20,556 nucleotides of DNA, taken from the NCBI GenBank assembly GCA_020853255.1, contig JADYZI010000187.1:1-20556 (forward strand). The letters are read 5' to 3'. Both the position numbers and the translations under genes were made by a program. Within the stretch, counting starts at the first letter, position 1. Each line of letters starts with the position of its first letter. Source of the DNA: Acidobacteriota bacterium (lineage in GTDB: Bacteria > Acidobacteriota > Blastocatellia > Pyrinomonadales > Pyrinomonadaceae). Shown piece by piece: positions 1-7,791 of the stretch. Under the pieces are notes generated by a model. That model had not been told where the DNA came from and searched no databases. It was given only the letters and a program-made list of their open reading frames with translations.

Positions 1-74
1 GTCGCTGAAAGCTTGACAAGCCCCCTCCCACCGATTCAAAAACCGACGATAAGCCCTAAACCGGCTTCTAAAAA

Positions 75-118
75 TCGGACATTTCTATTGTGCTAAAAAG
101 TCGGACATTTCTAATGTG
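75..118. repeat. Two direct repeats resembling an insertion-sequence end
   Basis: The 18-base unit TCGGACATTTCTATTGTG at 75-92 recurs at 101-118 with one change, giving a 26-base period. Each copy is preceded by a CTAAAAA stretch. Multiple short repeats inside a terminus are a known trait of some transposons, notably the IS21 family. A plus-strand frame open from base 1 to a stop at 94-96 runs into the first repeat and could be the last codons of a transposase lying left of the window. No transposase motif is visible, so the mobile-element reading is inference. The rest of 1-218 shows nothing else I can support. Confidence 0.35.
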
Positions 119-218
119 GTATGACATGAAAATTTCACATACCCACCGGCGGCTGAAGGCGTTGATTGCAAAGCTTGAATTGACCGGCATTAGATCAATA
201 GGCTAGCGAGTACCGCAT

Positions 219-1346
219 TTATCGATGCCTGGCCCGCCAAAGCGTGTCATGCATTTCTTTTGCCCAGGTCCAAAATTTACCCTGTTTCAGTTTGTGGACG
301 TAACCATCCCAGATCCCATAATGTAGATAGATCGATTCAGGCCCGCCCGCGTCAATGACGGCGGCGATCTCATGATAATATTCGCGGTTCGGCTCATCAC
401 CGGCTAGTGCCGACGCGATATTCGCCGCTGCCACTTCTGCCTGCCGGACCGCCATATGCGCGAACTTAGGTCCGGAAAAGGCGACAATGTCACCGGCTGC
501 GTATGTATTGCTCAAGCCCTGGACCTTCATTCGATCGTCTACCAAAACGAAGTCTTCGCTGTCCGTTATTTCAAGATCATTTAGAATCGCCTGCCCGCGA
601 AACGGTGGAACGAGCATCAGCAGATCATAGGCGATCGCGTGTTTTTGGGCCGATATCAGCTCGGAGGGAGTTATCTCGGTAACGGGAACGTCATAGAGCA
701 CCGAGATCTTATATTTTGCAAACGCTGACTCAAGCTGCTTATGAAGGTCAGCACCGCCAAAAGCCGCACTAAGCGATTCCGGGAAAATTACTTTTATCTT
801 AATTGTGCCGTCGTCGAGTTTTGGCCCGAATCGTCGTGCTAATGCGAAGGCCGTTTCACACACGGGCACCGGCAATCTGGCGGATGGACACATTCCGACG
901 ACGATCGTCCCTGCTTGAAAACCCCCCAGAGCCTTGCCAAATCTAGCGGCCGCGTTTACGCCGAGAATATGATGCGAATGTTCAAAAAATCCACCCACCT
1001 TTTCTGTAGCCAGGCGGCGGCCGATTGCGATCAACAGAAAATCATATGCGATCTCACCGTTGAAGTCTGCCCCTGTGATCACAGCTTTCTTCAGGCCTTT
1101 GCTTATTCGGATCAACTCTCCGTGAACAAAACGGACGCCGATATTTTTAAGTTTTTGCGGAAGATCGAACGCGATATCAGCGGCCTCACATTCACCAAGA
1201 GCGAGTTCAACCAGGGCCGGAAAGAATGTGAAGTTTCGGTTTGGCGCAACGAGGGTGATCTGGTGCGAACGATCAACGGATGCGGCAAGCTTCTCCGCCG
1301 CCACAAGCCCCGCGAACCCACCGCCGACAATAAGAATGTTCGCCAT
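219..1346 (-). CDS. FAD-dependent NAD(P)/sulfide-quinone oxidoreductase-like protein
   Basis: A pyridine-nucleotide-disulfide-type flavoprotein of 375 aa. The N-terminal dinucleotide fold starts with ILIVGGGFAG (residues 4-13) and the second FAD contact is the AAGD motif near residues 284-287. Overall layout matches the SQR/NDH-2 superfamily of membrane-associated quinone reductases. Residues 153 and 163 are cysteines (GMC...PVCE), roughly where sulfide:quinone reductases carry one active-site cysteine, but the conserved C-terminal cysteine of true SQRs is absent, so sulfide may not be the substrate. I chose the ATG at 1346 because GGAG sits five bases upstream; the longer reading to 1370 adds eight residues before the fold. 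It is the last gene of the resB-ccsA-TPR operon, 85 bases after the TPR gene. Likely role (inferred): feeding electrons into the quinone pool used by the neighbouring cytochromes. Confidence 0.72.
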   Translation of the reverse strand: MANILIVGGGFAGLVAAEKLAASVDRSHQITLVAPNRNFTFFPALVELALGECEAADIAFDLPQKLKNIGVRFVHGELIRISKGLKKAVITGADFNGEIAYDFLLIAIGRRLATEKVGGFFEHSHHILGVNAAARFGKALGGFQAGTIVVGMCPSARLPVPVCETAFALARRFGPKLDDGTIKIKVIFPESLSAAFGGADLHKQLESAFAKYKISVLYDVPVTEITPSELISAQKHAIAYDLLMLVPPFRGQAILNDLEITDSEDFVLVDDRMKVQGLSNTYAAGDIVAFSGPKFAHMAVRQAEVAAANIASALAGDEPNREYYHEIAAVIDAGGPESIYLHYGIWDGYVHKLKQGKFWTWAKEMHDTLWRARHR

Positions 1347-1431
1347 AGAAACTCCAAAACTTCTCAACATAAGGCCAGCCGGTCAGATCAGAGCGGCGAG
1401 GGCCGGCGCCAAGGAACGCGACGCCTCTGAT

Positions 1432-2124
1432 TCACTTGAGTTTGCTTATCTCTTCACGAAGCTTCCCAAGCGCACTGTTGCTCGGATCCGCCTTTTCCAA
1501 CCTCGTAAGTGTTGCCTCGGCCCCGGCAGCGTCTGATTTTCTTGTGTATGCCACCGTCAAATTCTGAAGCGCTAAGGGATGATTCGGATCGGCGTCGAGA
1601 ACTCGCTTGAATTCTGTTATGGCACGATCGTAATCGGGCTTTTCGCGAAAGATATATGTCAAACCCATATCGGTACGTACATCAAGATTGTCCGGCTTTT
1701 TCGCAAGGGCCGAGATATACCATTTCTCCGCTTCACCATATTTCCCAGCATCGAAATTTGTGTTGCCCAGGTTGACGATCACTTCGAAATTCTCAGGTTG
1801 GATCTCATTGGCTTTGGCCAGGAATTCTATCGCCTGGTCATACCGCTGTATCTGATAGAATAACTCGGCGGCCTTCAATTGGGCCTCAAGGTCCGTCGGG
1901 TTCTGCCGTGCATTCTCGACGGTCGCCTGAACCTCGGCCATTGAGCCGCCAGCCCCGGGAACGCTTGGATGTCCGCCTGGAACTCCGCCCGCAGGCTGTG
2001 TCCCTTGTGTTTGTCCTCCGGTCATGGTCGCGGCGTTCTGATTGATAGCGTTCGTGATGAAGAAGCCAATGATCGTGCCGAGAAGCAACCCTATAAGCGT
2101 GAAAAGGAAATTGTCTTTGGTCAT
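1432..2124 (-). CDS. Membrane-anchored TPR protein next to the cytochrome c maturation genes
   Basis: A 230 aa protein with one N-terminal membrane segment (about residues 6-26), a Gly/Pro/Gln-rich linker (about 35-62) and then TPR-type helical repeats to the C-terminus (about 80-225; the canonical spacing is clear in the segments ending EIQP, AKKPD, DADPN and KADPS). The start at 2124 begins just before the membrane segment and five bases after the ccsA stop, so it is probably translated by coupling; a longer frame to 2349 would overlap ccsA and is unlikely. In System I cytochrome maturation, CcmI and NrfG use TPR domains to bind apocytochrome c. An analogous apocytochrome-presenting role here is inferred from position only. 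General TPR scaffold function is the alternative. Confidence 0.75.
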   Translation of the reverse strand: MTKDNFLFTLIGLLLGTIIGFFITNAINQNAATMTGGQTQGTQPAGGVPGGHPSVPGAGGSMAEVQATVENARQNPTDLEAQLKAAELFYQIQRYDQAIEFLAKANEIQPENFEVIVNLGNTNFDAGKYGEAEKWYISALAKKPDNLDVRTDMGLTYIFREKPDYDRAITEFKRVLDADPNHPLALQNLTVAYTRKSDAAGAEATLTRLEKADPSNSALGKLREEISKLK

Positions 2125-2129
2125 GGTAC

Positions 2130-3743
2130 TTACGCGTATGAATGAAGCCCGGGCAACAGATAACTGACACCCAAGTAAGTAAAGATAACGAACAAGAACG
2201 CGGCGAGCGCAAAATAGGCAGAGCTTCGGCCTTTCCAGCCGTAGGCGATACGCGAATGGAGAAAACCTGCGTAAGTCAGCCATGCGACCAAAGCCCCAAC
2301 CTCCTTCGCGTCCCAACCCCAATATCGGCCCCAGGATTCGTTGGCCCAAACTGCACCCGTGATCAGCAATAACGCCAGCCCCGCAAACGCCACGCCCCCG
2401 AGCTTGTACATCAGCCCGTCCAACGTGGCTGCGGACGGCAGGGCCACACGGATCAGACCGGTCTTGATACCAAACAGAACAACGAACATCGTGCCCGTAA
2501 AGGCCGTGATCAGGGCCGCCAACTCTACTGGGTTGGCGTTGAGGCTAAGATGGAGCTGAGACCCATTCTGCAGGATCCAGTCCCGAGACATCCGGGTGAG
2601 TTCCGGGATCGGTATCTGATTGATCTGGACCTGCGGAACATTGTCCTGCTGCAGCATCCATGTCGCAAATCGAGCATATTGCCCAGGGTCTATAAGGGCC
2701 TGAACATTCGTGACTGTCTTCAACTGATAGACAAGCACGCCTATGCCGACAGCTTGTACGGCCAATGCGATCCGCAGTAGGTAATGGCCAATGCGCTTCG
2801 CTCTGGGGTCTGGAGAGCTGATGTCCTTGGCAAAGGATGCCACGGCTGCAATAAGGAGTACGGCGGCGGCGACAATAAACCAGCCCACATAAGGAATGTC
2901 GGCACGAAGCGCAAGTGACATCCGCGAGTTCCCGACAAAGGTTGATGCGGTATAGGTACCGAATGTCGATGGAAGAAATACGCTGAACTTGCTTATGGTA
3001 ACGAACGTACCAATTGCGAAAGCACTGGTCCAGATCGCCATCTTCTCGACCTTCAGTCCGTCTTTCAGGAGATATAGGACCGCTACCGCAAAACACACTA
3101 GCGCCACACCATAACTGATCGACGCCACACCGACGTGGATCGGCCGCCAGTAAGAGTCAAGCACTGGCGGAAGATCGACCAGTTCACTGCCAATAAAGCG
3201 AGCTAGGACCAGTATGATCGCAGCAAGGGGCAGCGAAAGTCCGGCGACGAGCGCGAACTGTTTTCGACGCATGATGAGCAGCGTTGTTATGCCGGCTCCA
3301 AACGCGAATGCAAGGCTTAGATCATATAGGTTGGCAAAGGGTACGTAGCGAAACATCCAGGGCATATCCGCTGTTGATCGTCCTTGTTCATGAAAGATCG
3401 CAAGTTCGCGGTCGTACGCAGAGACCCATCGCACAAGCCAACTGGATAGATTAAAGAAAACACCGAGCACTGCGGTCCAAAATCCGAATGTTTCAGCGAA
3501 CCGGAACGGAGCGTAAAAGTTGGTAAGATAAAAGATCGCCGCGGTGAGATAACAGGCCAGCGCCAACATCATCAAGGCTCCGTCCGATATGAAACCGCTG
3601 CCGCCAACCGTGATCCGGACGGCGGCAAGCGCGAGCGAAGCAAGAACTGCCATTGCGGCCGGGGCGAAGAGGCCGAGTTTGTGGATGCCTGCGGCTGGAT
3701 CGGACCCAGCCACCATTGGTTTGCCAAGTACTTCCTGATTCAT
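2130..3743 (-). CDS. ccsA: Cytochrome c maturation protein CcsA (System II heme handling), enlarged form
   Basis: A polytopic 537 aa membrane protein of the heme-handling family. The tryptophan-rich WWD motif reads WGRYWGWDAKE (471-481). The two expected periplasmic histidines are H203 (in WRPIHVG) and H496 (in FLHSR). With ResB it exports heme and ligates it to CXXCH sites of apocytochromes. Typical CcsA proteins have a short link between the first histidine region and the LDxLxY helix before the WWD loop; here about 180-200 extra residues (about 235-438) carry several more membrane segments and a hydrophilic periplasmic stretch rich in Q and N (about 345-405). The start ATG overlaps the resB stop (ATGA at 3740-3743), a strong sign of translational coupling. 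Identification is firm; the role of the insertion is unknown. Confidence 0.88.
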   Translation of the reverse strand: MNQEVLGKPMVAGSDPAAGIHKLGLFAPAAMAVLASLALAAVRITVGGSGFISDGALMMLALACYLTAAIFYLTNFYAPFRFAETFGFWTAVLGVFFNLSSWLVRWVSAYDRELAIFHEQGRSTADMPWMFRYVPFANLYDLSLAFAFGAGITTLLIMRRKQFALVAGLSLPLAAIILVLARFIGSELVDLPPVLDSYWRPIHVGVASISYGVALVCFAVAVLYLLKDGLKVEKMAIWTSAFAIGTFVTISKFSVFLPSTFGTYTASTFVGNSRMSLALRADIPYVGWFIVAAAVLLIAAVASFAKDISSPDPRAKRIGHYLLRIALAVQAVGIGVLVYQLKTVTNVQALIDPGQYARFATWMLQQDNVPQVQINQIPIPELTRMSRDWILQNGSQLHLSLNANPVELAALITAFTGTMFVVLFGIKTGLIRVALPSAATLDGLMYKLGGVAFAGLALLLITGAVWANESWGRYWGWDAKEVGALVAWLTYAGFLHSRIAYGWKGRSSAYFALAAFLFVIFTYLGVSYLLPGLHSYA

Positions 3744-5251
3744 TGTTGACCCTCCGTAGGAACTTGCGAATAGCGGAGTTCATCAGCTAGTTTTGCAAGT
3801 TTGTCCTGGAGCGACTGCTGATTGCGATTTGTGTGGCCGCCCGCAACGATCCTGATAAGACCGTTCCCATGTTTCTCGAGTACGACCCAGACCCGTTGGT
3901 GTGCAAAGAAAAAGACGGCAACAAGGGTGATGACAAGAAGGGCAAATCCGACATAGACCACAGTGGCTCCGGGATCGCGCTGTACCGACAGAATGTGCCG
4001 GTCGCCGACCTTCTCAAACTCGATAAGCCGAAACGTGTATCCAGCTACGGGCTTTTTTGCGATAGGAACATCCGCCATCAGCGGTCCGAAAGCATAGGCG
4101 GTTTCGACAGTCCCATCTGGTGGCGTGACTTGCAGGACAGCGGCAGGATTAGGATATGAGCTGGTATCTTCATTCGGATCTTCTGGCCCAATTCGAAAAT
4201 TTCCACGGAATTCCGAAAATCGAAGCTTTGTTCTATCTGCAAGAAGAGTGCTTTCGTTACGAGGTATTGTGAGTCTTGTTGGTTCGCTTCCGTCGGCTGA
4301 AACTACATCAATGATAATCTTACGGGCACGGCCAAGCGGGACATAGCTTGCTTGAAAGAACCTATAGCCACGGTAATCGAACGGACGGTTCATCTGTACC
4401 ATCGCGTCGTGCTTCCCAGTTTCATCAGTGAGCGTGAAGCGGGTTATCCAATCGATCGTATTCCCCGCCCCCAGTGATCCGTCGGACTTGATAAGCTTCT
4501 GCTCAATATCCGTGAATTCGACTTGGAAAGGGAGGCGCTTCGTTACCCGATCTATCTTGTCCAGATCAACTGCCATCTCCTCGATCAAGTCAGACGATTC
4601 GCCCGGCGCAAGCGGTAGATTTCCGGTTGTCCCCAACTGAGCGGTGAGAAAGCCGCCCAAAAAGACGAGGAGAAGAGCGACGTGAACGGCATAGGCGCCG
4701 AGCCGGTTCCAGGCCCCCGATTCGGCAAAGATAAACGTACGACCATTCTTCTCAGCTGTCCTTAATCGGTTGAAACCGGTCTGTGCCAAAGCCTTGTGCG
4801 CCCGGACGGCAATCTCCGACGTGGATCCCTCAACCTCAATTTCGGCCGTTGCGTCCTGGCTCCTGAGCCAGTGAAGAGGCACCGTGACCTGCGGCTTCGA
4901 GAAATACACCCACGTCTTGGGGAAACGTTCAACCGAGGCAAGGATGATGTTGAGTGAAAGAAGGGCAAGAAGTGCATTGAAATACCAGGCGTGATAAATA
5001 TTGAAAAAGCCTAGTTTTCCGTACACTGTGCGTTGCGCCGGCGTAAGAGCTGCATAGTAGTTCTCAAATCCATCGACGTTTTGCTGGACGATCAGCATTC
5101 CAATAAGGCACGCCAGCCCGAGAGCACAAAGCAAAAGTACGCCAAGGCGAACCGAACAAAGCCATCGTAATCCGGCCGCAAGCACGGACGTTTGACCTTG
5201 CCGGGCCGCACTCTTCGGTGGGACCAATAAGTTTTCTTCCGCCATTGACAT
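3740..5251 (-). CDS. resB: Cytochrome c biogenesis protein ResB (CcsB-type, System II)
   Basis: A 503 aa ResB-family protein, partner of CcsA in the System II synthetase. Membrane segments lie at about 34-55, 89-107, 185-205 and 431-450, with a large periplasmic domain between the last two. The family motif around YHAWYFNALLALLSLN (86-101) includes H87, and a second membrane histidine is H190; transmembrane histidines of this kind hold heme in characterised CcsBA proteins. The start at 5251 (MSMAEE) has no good ribosome binding site; the in-frame ATG two codons later is equally possible. It is the first gene of the minus-strand operon and is transcribed divergently from the cytochrome genes, which fits supply of heme attachment capacity for them. 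Confidence 0.9.
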   Translation of the reverse strand: MSMAEENLLVPPKSAARQGQTSVLAAGLRWLCSVRLGVLLLCALGLACLIGMLIVQQNVDGFENYYAALTPAQRTVYGKLGFFNIYHAWYFNALLALLSLNIILASVERFPKTWVYFSKPQVTVPLHWLRSQDATAEIEVEGSTSEIAVRAHKALAQTGFNRLRTAEKNGRTFIFAESGAWNRLGAYAVHVALLLVFLGGFLTAQLGTTGNLPLAPGESSDLIEEMAVDLDKIDRVTKRLPFQVEFTDIEQKLIKSDGSLGAGNTIDWITRFTLTDETGKHDAMVQMNRPFDYRGYRFFQASYVPLGRARKIIIDVVSADGSEPTRLTIPRNESTLLADRTKLRFSEFRGNFRIGPEDPNEDTSSYPNPAAVLQVTPPDGTVETAYAFGPLMADVPIAKKPVAGYTFRLIEFEKVGDRHILSVQRDPGATVVYVGFALLVITLVAVFFFAHQRVWVVLEKHGNGLIRIVAGGHTNRNQQSLQDKLAKLADELRYSQVPTEGQQ

Positions 5252-5446
5252 AAGAACTTAGAGCGATCGCTTGTTATTTGGAAAGCAATATCCGTGCCTG
5301 CACATTGTCCACCACACACTCTATAACTCGCCGTCCAATTTCGCCGCAACGCCACTTTTCTAAGGAGGACGATTGCTGAGATTCGTGGAGAATCGCGGGT
5401 ATTGCGCGGATATTTACGCGTATCGCAGATCGAAGTCTGCGATCGA

Positions 5447-5462
5447 TGTGATGCCAATCACA
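5447..5462. promoter_or_regulatory. Perfect CRP-type operator in the divergent promoter
   Basis: TGTGATGCCAATCACA is a perfect TGTGA-N6-TCACA palindrome, the classical CRP half-site and spacing. It is centred at 5454.5, upstream of the nonaheme cytochrome ATG at 5517 and 196 bases from the resB start. TATCCT at 5485-5490 is a possible -10 element; it would put the transcription start near 5497 and the operator centre near -42, the class II activator position. The Crp/Fnr regulator at 13623-14429 has a CRP-type recognition helix that fits this sequence. Binding itself is inferred. Confidence 0.65.
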
Positions 5463-5484
5463 GCTTCGGATCCTCTTTGGGCCG

Positions 5485-5490
5485 TATCCT
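5485..5490 (+). promoter_or_regulatory. Candidate -10 element of the cytochrome operon
   Basis: TATCCT matches four of six positions of TATAAT and lies 22 bases after the CRP-type palindrome, the spacing expected where an activator replaces a -35 box. No good -35 hexamer is present, which agrees with activator dependence. The implied leader is about 20 bases and contains GAAGG (5501-5505), the only ribosome-binding-like sequence before the ATG at 5517. Confidence 0.4.
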
Positions 5491-5516
5491 GATAGCGTCT
5501 GAAGGTACCAGAACCA

Positions 5517-6698
5517 ATGTGCGCCGTGTCCTCACGAAACAATGCCCGCCTCCGCGCGTCGTTTGTTATCGGGTTTACTGTCGCCATCGTGCTGATTTTA
5601 GCGGCCGATGGCCCCGAGCAGGTGTCGTCGCAAGCGCGCCTTACAACGAAAACGACCAAGGTCTCAAAGCCGGCGCGCTATTCTGAGTTTCCGCATAATG
5701 TTGCCGCTCACAGAAAGGATTGCGCCTCATGCCACAAGTTCCCATCAAGTAACTGGCAAGCAGTCAGGCCAACGACCGCGGCATTCCCTGACATCACCGA
5801 GTACCCGGAACACAGTTCCTGTGTAGGGTGCCATCGCCAGCAGTTTTTCAAGGGCGCCCGACCTGCCATTTGTTCGATCTGCCATGTGAATCCCTCGCCG
5901 CGAGACAGTCGTCGAAATCCGTTCCCGAACCCACGAGAAACGTTCGACGCGTCACCAAAAGGCAAGACGGCCAGTTCTGATTTTGAGATAAGTTTCCCGC
6001 ATGCCGTTCATTTGGGGATCGTCTCGTTTGTTAGATCAGATACGGCCACTTTTTTCAGGAGTGTCTCGTATAAGCCCTACGGACACGCTGACGAGAGTTG
6101 CGCGGTTTGCCATAAGACGCTAAAGCCGCAGGGCGAGTCCGCTGATGAATATTTGACAAAACCACCGGCGGACTTGGGTGATCCATTCTGGCTGAAGAAA
6201 GGAAGCTTTAAGGGCGTTCCGACGGGGCACACCGTATGTTTTTCTTGCCATTCGCTCGATTCGGGAATGACGCCGGCTCCAAACTCCTGCGGAACATGCC
6301 ATGTTCTAGGTGAAAAGCTGCCGCCGGGTGATTTTGACCCAACGCTCGCTTCCCGGATGGGCATTACCGAAAGAACGTTCCTTGATGCCTGGCGGGGGCG
6401 TGGCAGCGCCGGTGCGTTCCGACACGAGTTCTCAAGCCATGCCGAGACGGAATGCTCAACGTGCCACAATGCAGAAGCCATTAATACCTTGGATCCGAAT
6501 ACAAAGCGTGTAAGCATCAGCTCGTGTATGCCGTGTCATGTAACGGCGACCGTCGAAGATGGAGGAGCCCTGAACTACGAGGTAGAGCAGCGTCGGAAGA
6601 CTTCCGCGTTCCAGTGTACGAAGTGCCACATCAAGTTCGGGACAATGCAAGTGCCCGGATCACACATTAATGCGATCAAGGAGGCGAGCGGCCAATGA
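5517..6698 (+). CDS. Exported nine-heme c-type cytochrome (first of a tandem pair)
   Basis: A 393 aa protein with an N-terminal hydrophobic export segment (about 14-30) and nine CXXCH heme sites whose first cysteines are at 69, 102, 119, 195, 241, 258, 313, 337 and 367. The sites fall into three groups of three. Each group is led by a histidine-containing segment (FPHNVAAH, FPHAVH, RHEFSSHA) of the sort that supplies distal heme ligands in cytochrome c3/c7 domains. It therefore looks like a chain of three c7-like triheme modules, comparable in principle to the poly-c7 cytochromes of Geobacter. No catalytic domain is seen; periplasmic electron transfer is inferred. The ATG has a weak, distant GAAGG upstream. 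Its stop overlaps the next start (ATGA at 6695-6698). Confidence 0.85.
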   Translation: MCAVSSRNNARLRASFVIGFTVAIVLILAADGPEQVSSQARLTTKTTKVSKPARYSEFPHNVAAHRKDCASCHKFPSSNWQAVRPTTAAFPDITEYPEHSSCVGCHRQQFFKGARPAICSICHVNPSPRDSRRNPFPNPRETFDASPKGKTASSDFEISFPHAVHLGIVSFVRSDTATFFRSVSYKPYGHADESCAVCHKTLKPQGESADEYLTKPPADLGDPFWLKKGSFKGVPTGHTVCFSCHSLDSGMTPAPNSCGTCHVLGEKLPPGDFDPTLASRMGITERTFLDAWRGRGSAGAFRHEFSSHAETECSTCHNAEAINTLDPNTKRVSISSCMPCHVTATVEDGGALNYEVEQRRKTSAFQCTKCHIKFGTMQVPGSHINAIKEASGQ

Positions 6699-7597
6699 TC
6701 GGACCTGGACCTGTGAAACCGATATTCAAAGCAAGGCTCGCCGTTGTCCTTGCACTCGGAGTACTTGGCTATTGCTTTGCTGTCGCTATTTCACCACGTG
6801 GAACAAACGAAGTTGTAGGGGCAGCACCGGACAATTTTGCGTATTTGCCGTTGCCGATAGCTGAGGTCTCGCCTGGTTCATCCACCAATTTGGATCCGAT
6901 GCAGCCGGATTATTCGCAGTTTTTGCATCAGAACCCGGCACATTCGCGTTTGCCGTGCCTGCTTTGCCATCGTCGCGATGACCAGTCAACACGCCTTCGC
7001 TTTCCCGGAAAACCCGATCATCTGCCGTGCGCGAGTTGCCACACGGCCCAGTTTTCAGATGCCTCAAGCCCAATATGCAGTATCTGTCATACCATTCCGG
7101 GGACCGGCGCCATGCGAAGGTTCCCTTCGCTTCAGTCATTTAACGTCCGATTCGACCACGCGCGTCATGGCGGGAATGCAAACTGCTCCGTTTGCCACAA
7201 GTCGTCGCAACGCGGTGTAGCGTTATCCCTCCCGCGTGGGCCGGCGGCCCATACGACATGTTTTCAATGTCATACCGCAGAGAAGCCGATCGGCTCATGC
7301 AGTGTGTGTCATGCTTCGGGGCGTCCAGCTCGGATATCGGAATCCGCCAAAGCATTCAGGCTGAATTTCAGCCATCAGGAACATTTGAGAACCCATGGGC
7401 TGAATTGCAGTTCATGTCATACAGTACGGGCAGGTGCTCCCCGGGGAAGGCAGGTCTCATCGCCGCTTGCCTCAATGCACTTTGCTCCATCGAAGGTGGC
7501 CAGCTGTGCCGCCTGTCATAACGGAAAACGGGCCTTCGGGGCTGGCGATTTCGCCAATTGCAGGCGTTGCCATCAAGGGCAGTCGTTCAGATTCTAA
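6695..7597 (+). CDS. Exported nine-heme c-type cytochrome (second of the tandem pair)
   Basis: A 300 aa protein with a signal or anchor segment (about 14-33) and nine CXXCH sites, first cysteines at 88, 112, 128, 164, 189, 202, 238, 271 and 289. As in its neighbour, the hemes form three triplets led by His-rich segments (FLHQNPAHS, RFDHARH, NFSHQEH), the pattern of cytochrome c7/c3 modules. It is more compact than the first protein, and both share the CSICH third site, suggesting an old duplication. The start is supported by AAGGAGG at 6678-6684, ten bases before the ATG, and by the four-base overlap with the upstream gene. Role: periplasmic electron carrier or wire (inferred). The signal peptide may stay uncleaved and act as an anchor. 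Confidence 0.85.
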   Translation: MIGPGPVKPIFKARLAVVLALGVLGYCFAVAISPRGTNEVVGAAPDNFAYLPLPIAEVSPGSSTNLDPMQPDYSQFLHQNPAHSRLPCLLCHRRDDQSTRLRFPGKPDHLPCASCHTAQFSDASSPICSICHTIPGTGAMRRFPSLQSFNVRFDHARHGGNANCSVCHKSSQRGVALSLPRGPAAHTTCFQCHTAEKPIGSCSVCHASGRPARISESAKAFRLNFSHQEHLRTHGLNCSSCHTVRAGAPRGRQVSSPLASMHFAPSKVASCAACHNGKRAFGAGDFANCRRCHQGQSFRF

Positions 7598-7791
7598 GGC
7601 CCTCTGGCAAAATTTTTTCGCGCCAGCTGCGAATTTTGACGAAATAGATGCGTGCTGGTGCTGGGCTGTCCTCATTTAGTTGGAAAGTAATGAACGCTAC
7701 AGATCGATCATTCTGGCACGTGGGTTGCGACGTTAGGGTTGACCGGATCAACAAACGGTTGACTTACATGGAAACACATCAGGAGATAATC

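Noticed and set aside
116..141. TGAAAATTTCA palindrome near the left end as a possible CRP-type operator
   Set aside because: Half-sites and spacing do not fit TGTGA-N6-TCACA, and no gene starts just downstream on either strand.
126..209. Short plus-strand frame of 27 codons after the direct repeats
   Set aside because: No ribosome binding site, no recognisable sequence, too short to separate from chance.
2545..3096. 183-codon minus-strand frame inside ccsA
   Set aside because: It lies in another frame within a clear CcsA coding region and has Cys/Arg-rich composition typical of an out-of-frame shadow.
5361..5489. Strong ribosome-binding sequence TAAGGAGG followed by a TTG frame of 39 codons ahead of the first nonaheme gene
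   Set aside because: It ends in stops (TGATAG) before the cytochrome start, lies upstream of the predicted transcription start, overlaps the CRP-type site and encodes nothing recognisable.
7738..7752. GTTGA-N5-TCAAC inverted repeat before the monoheme cytochrome, resembling an FNR box
   Set aside because: The spacer is one base short of FNR spacing (TTGA-N6-TCAA), and the local regulator's helix is of the CRP type.
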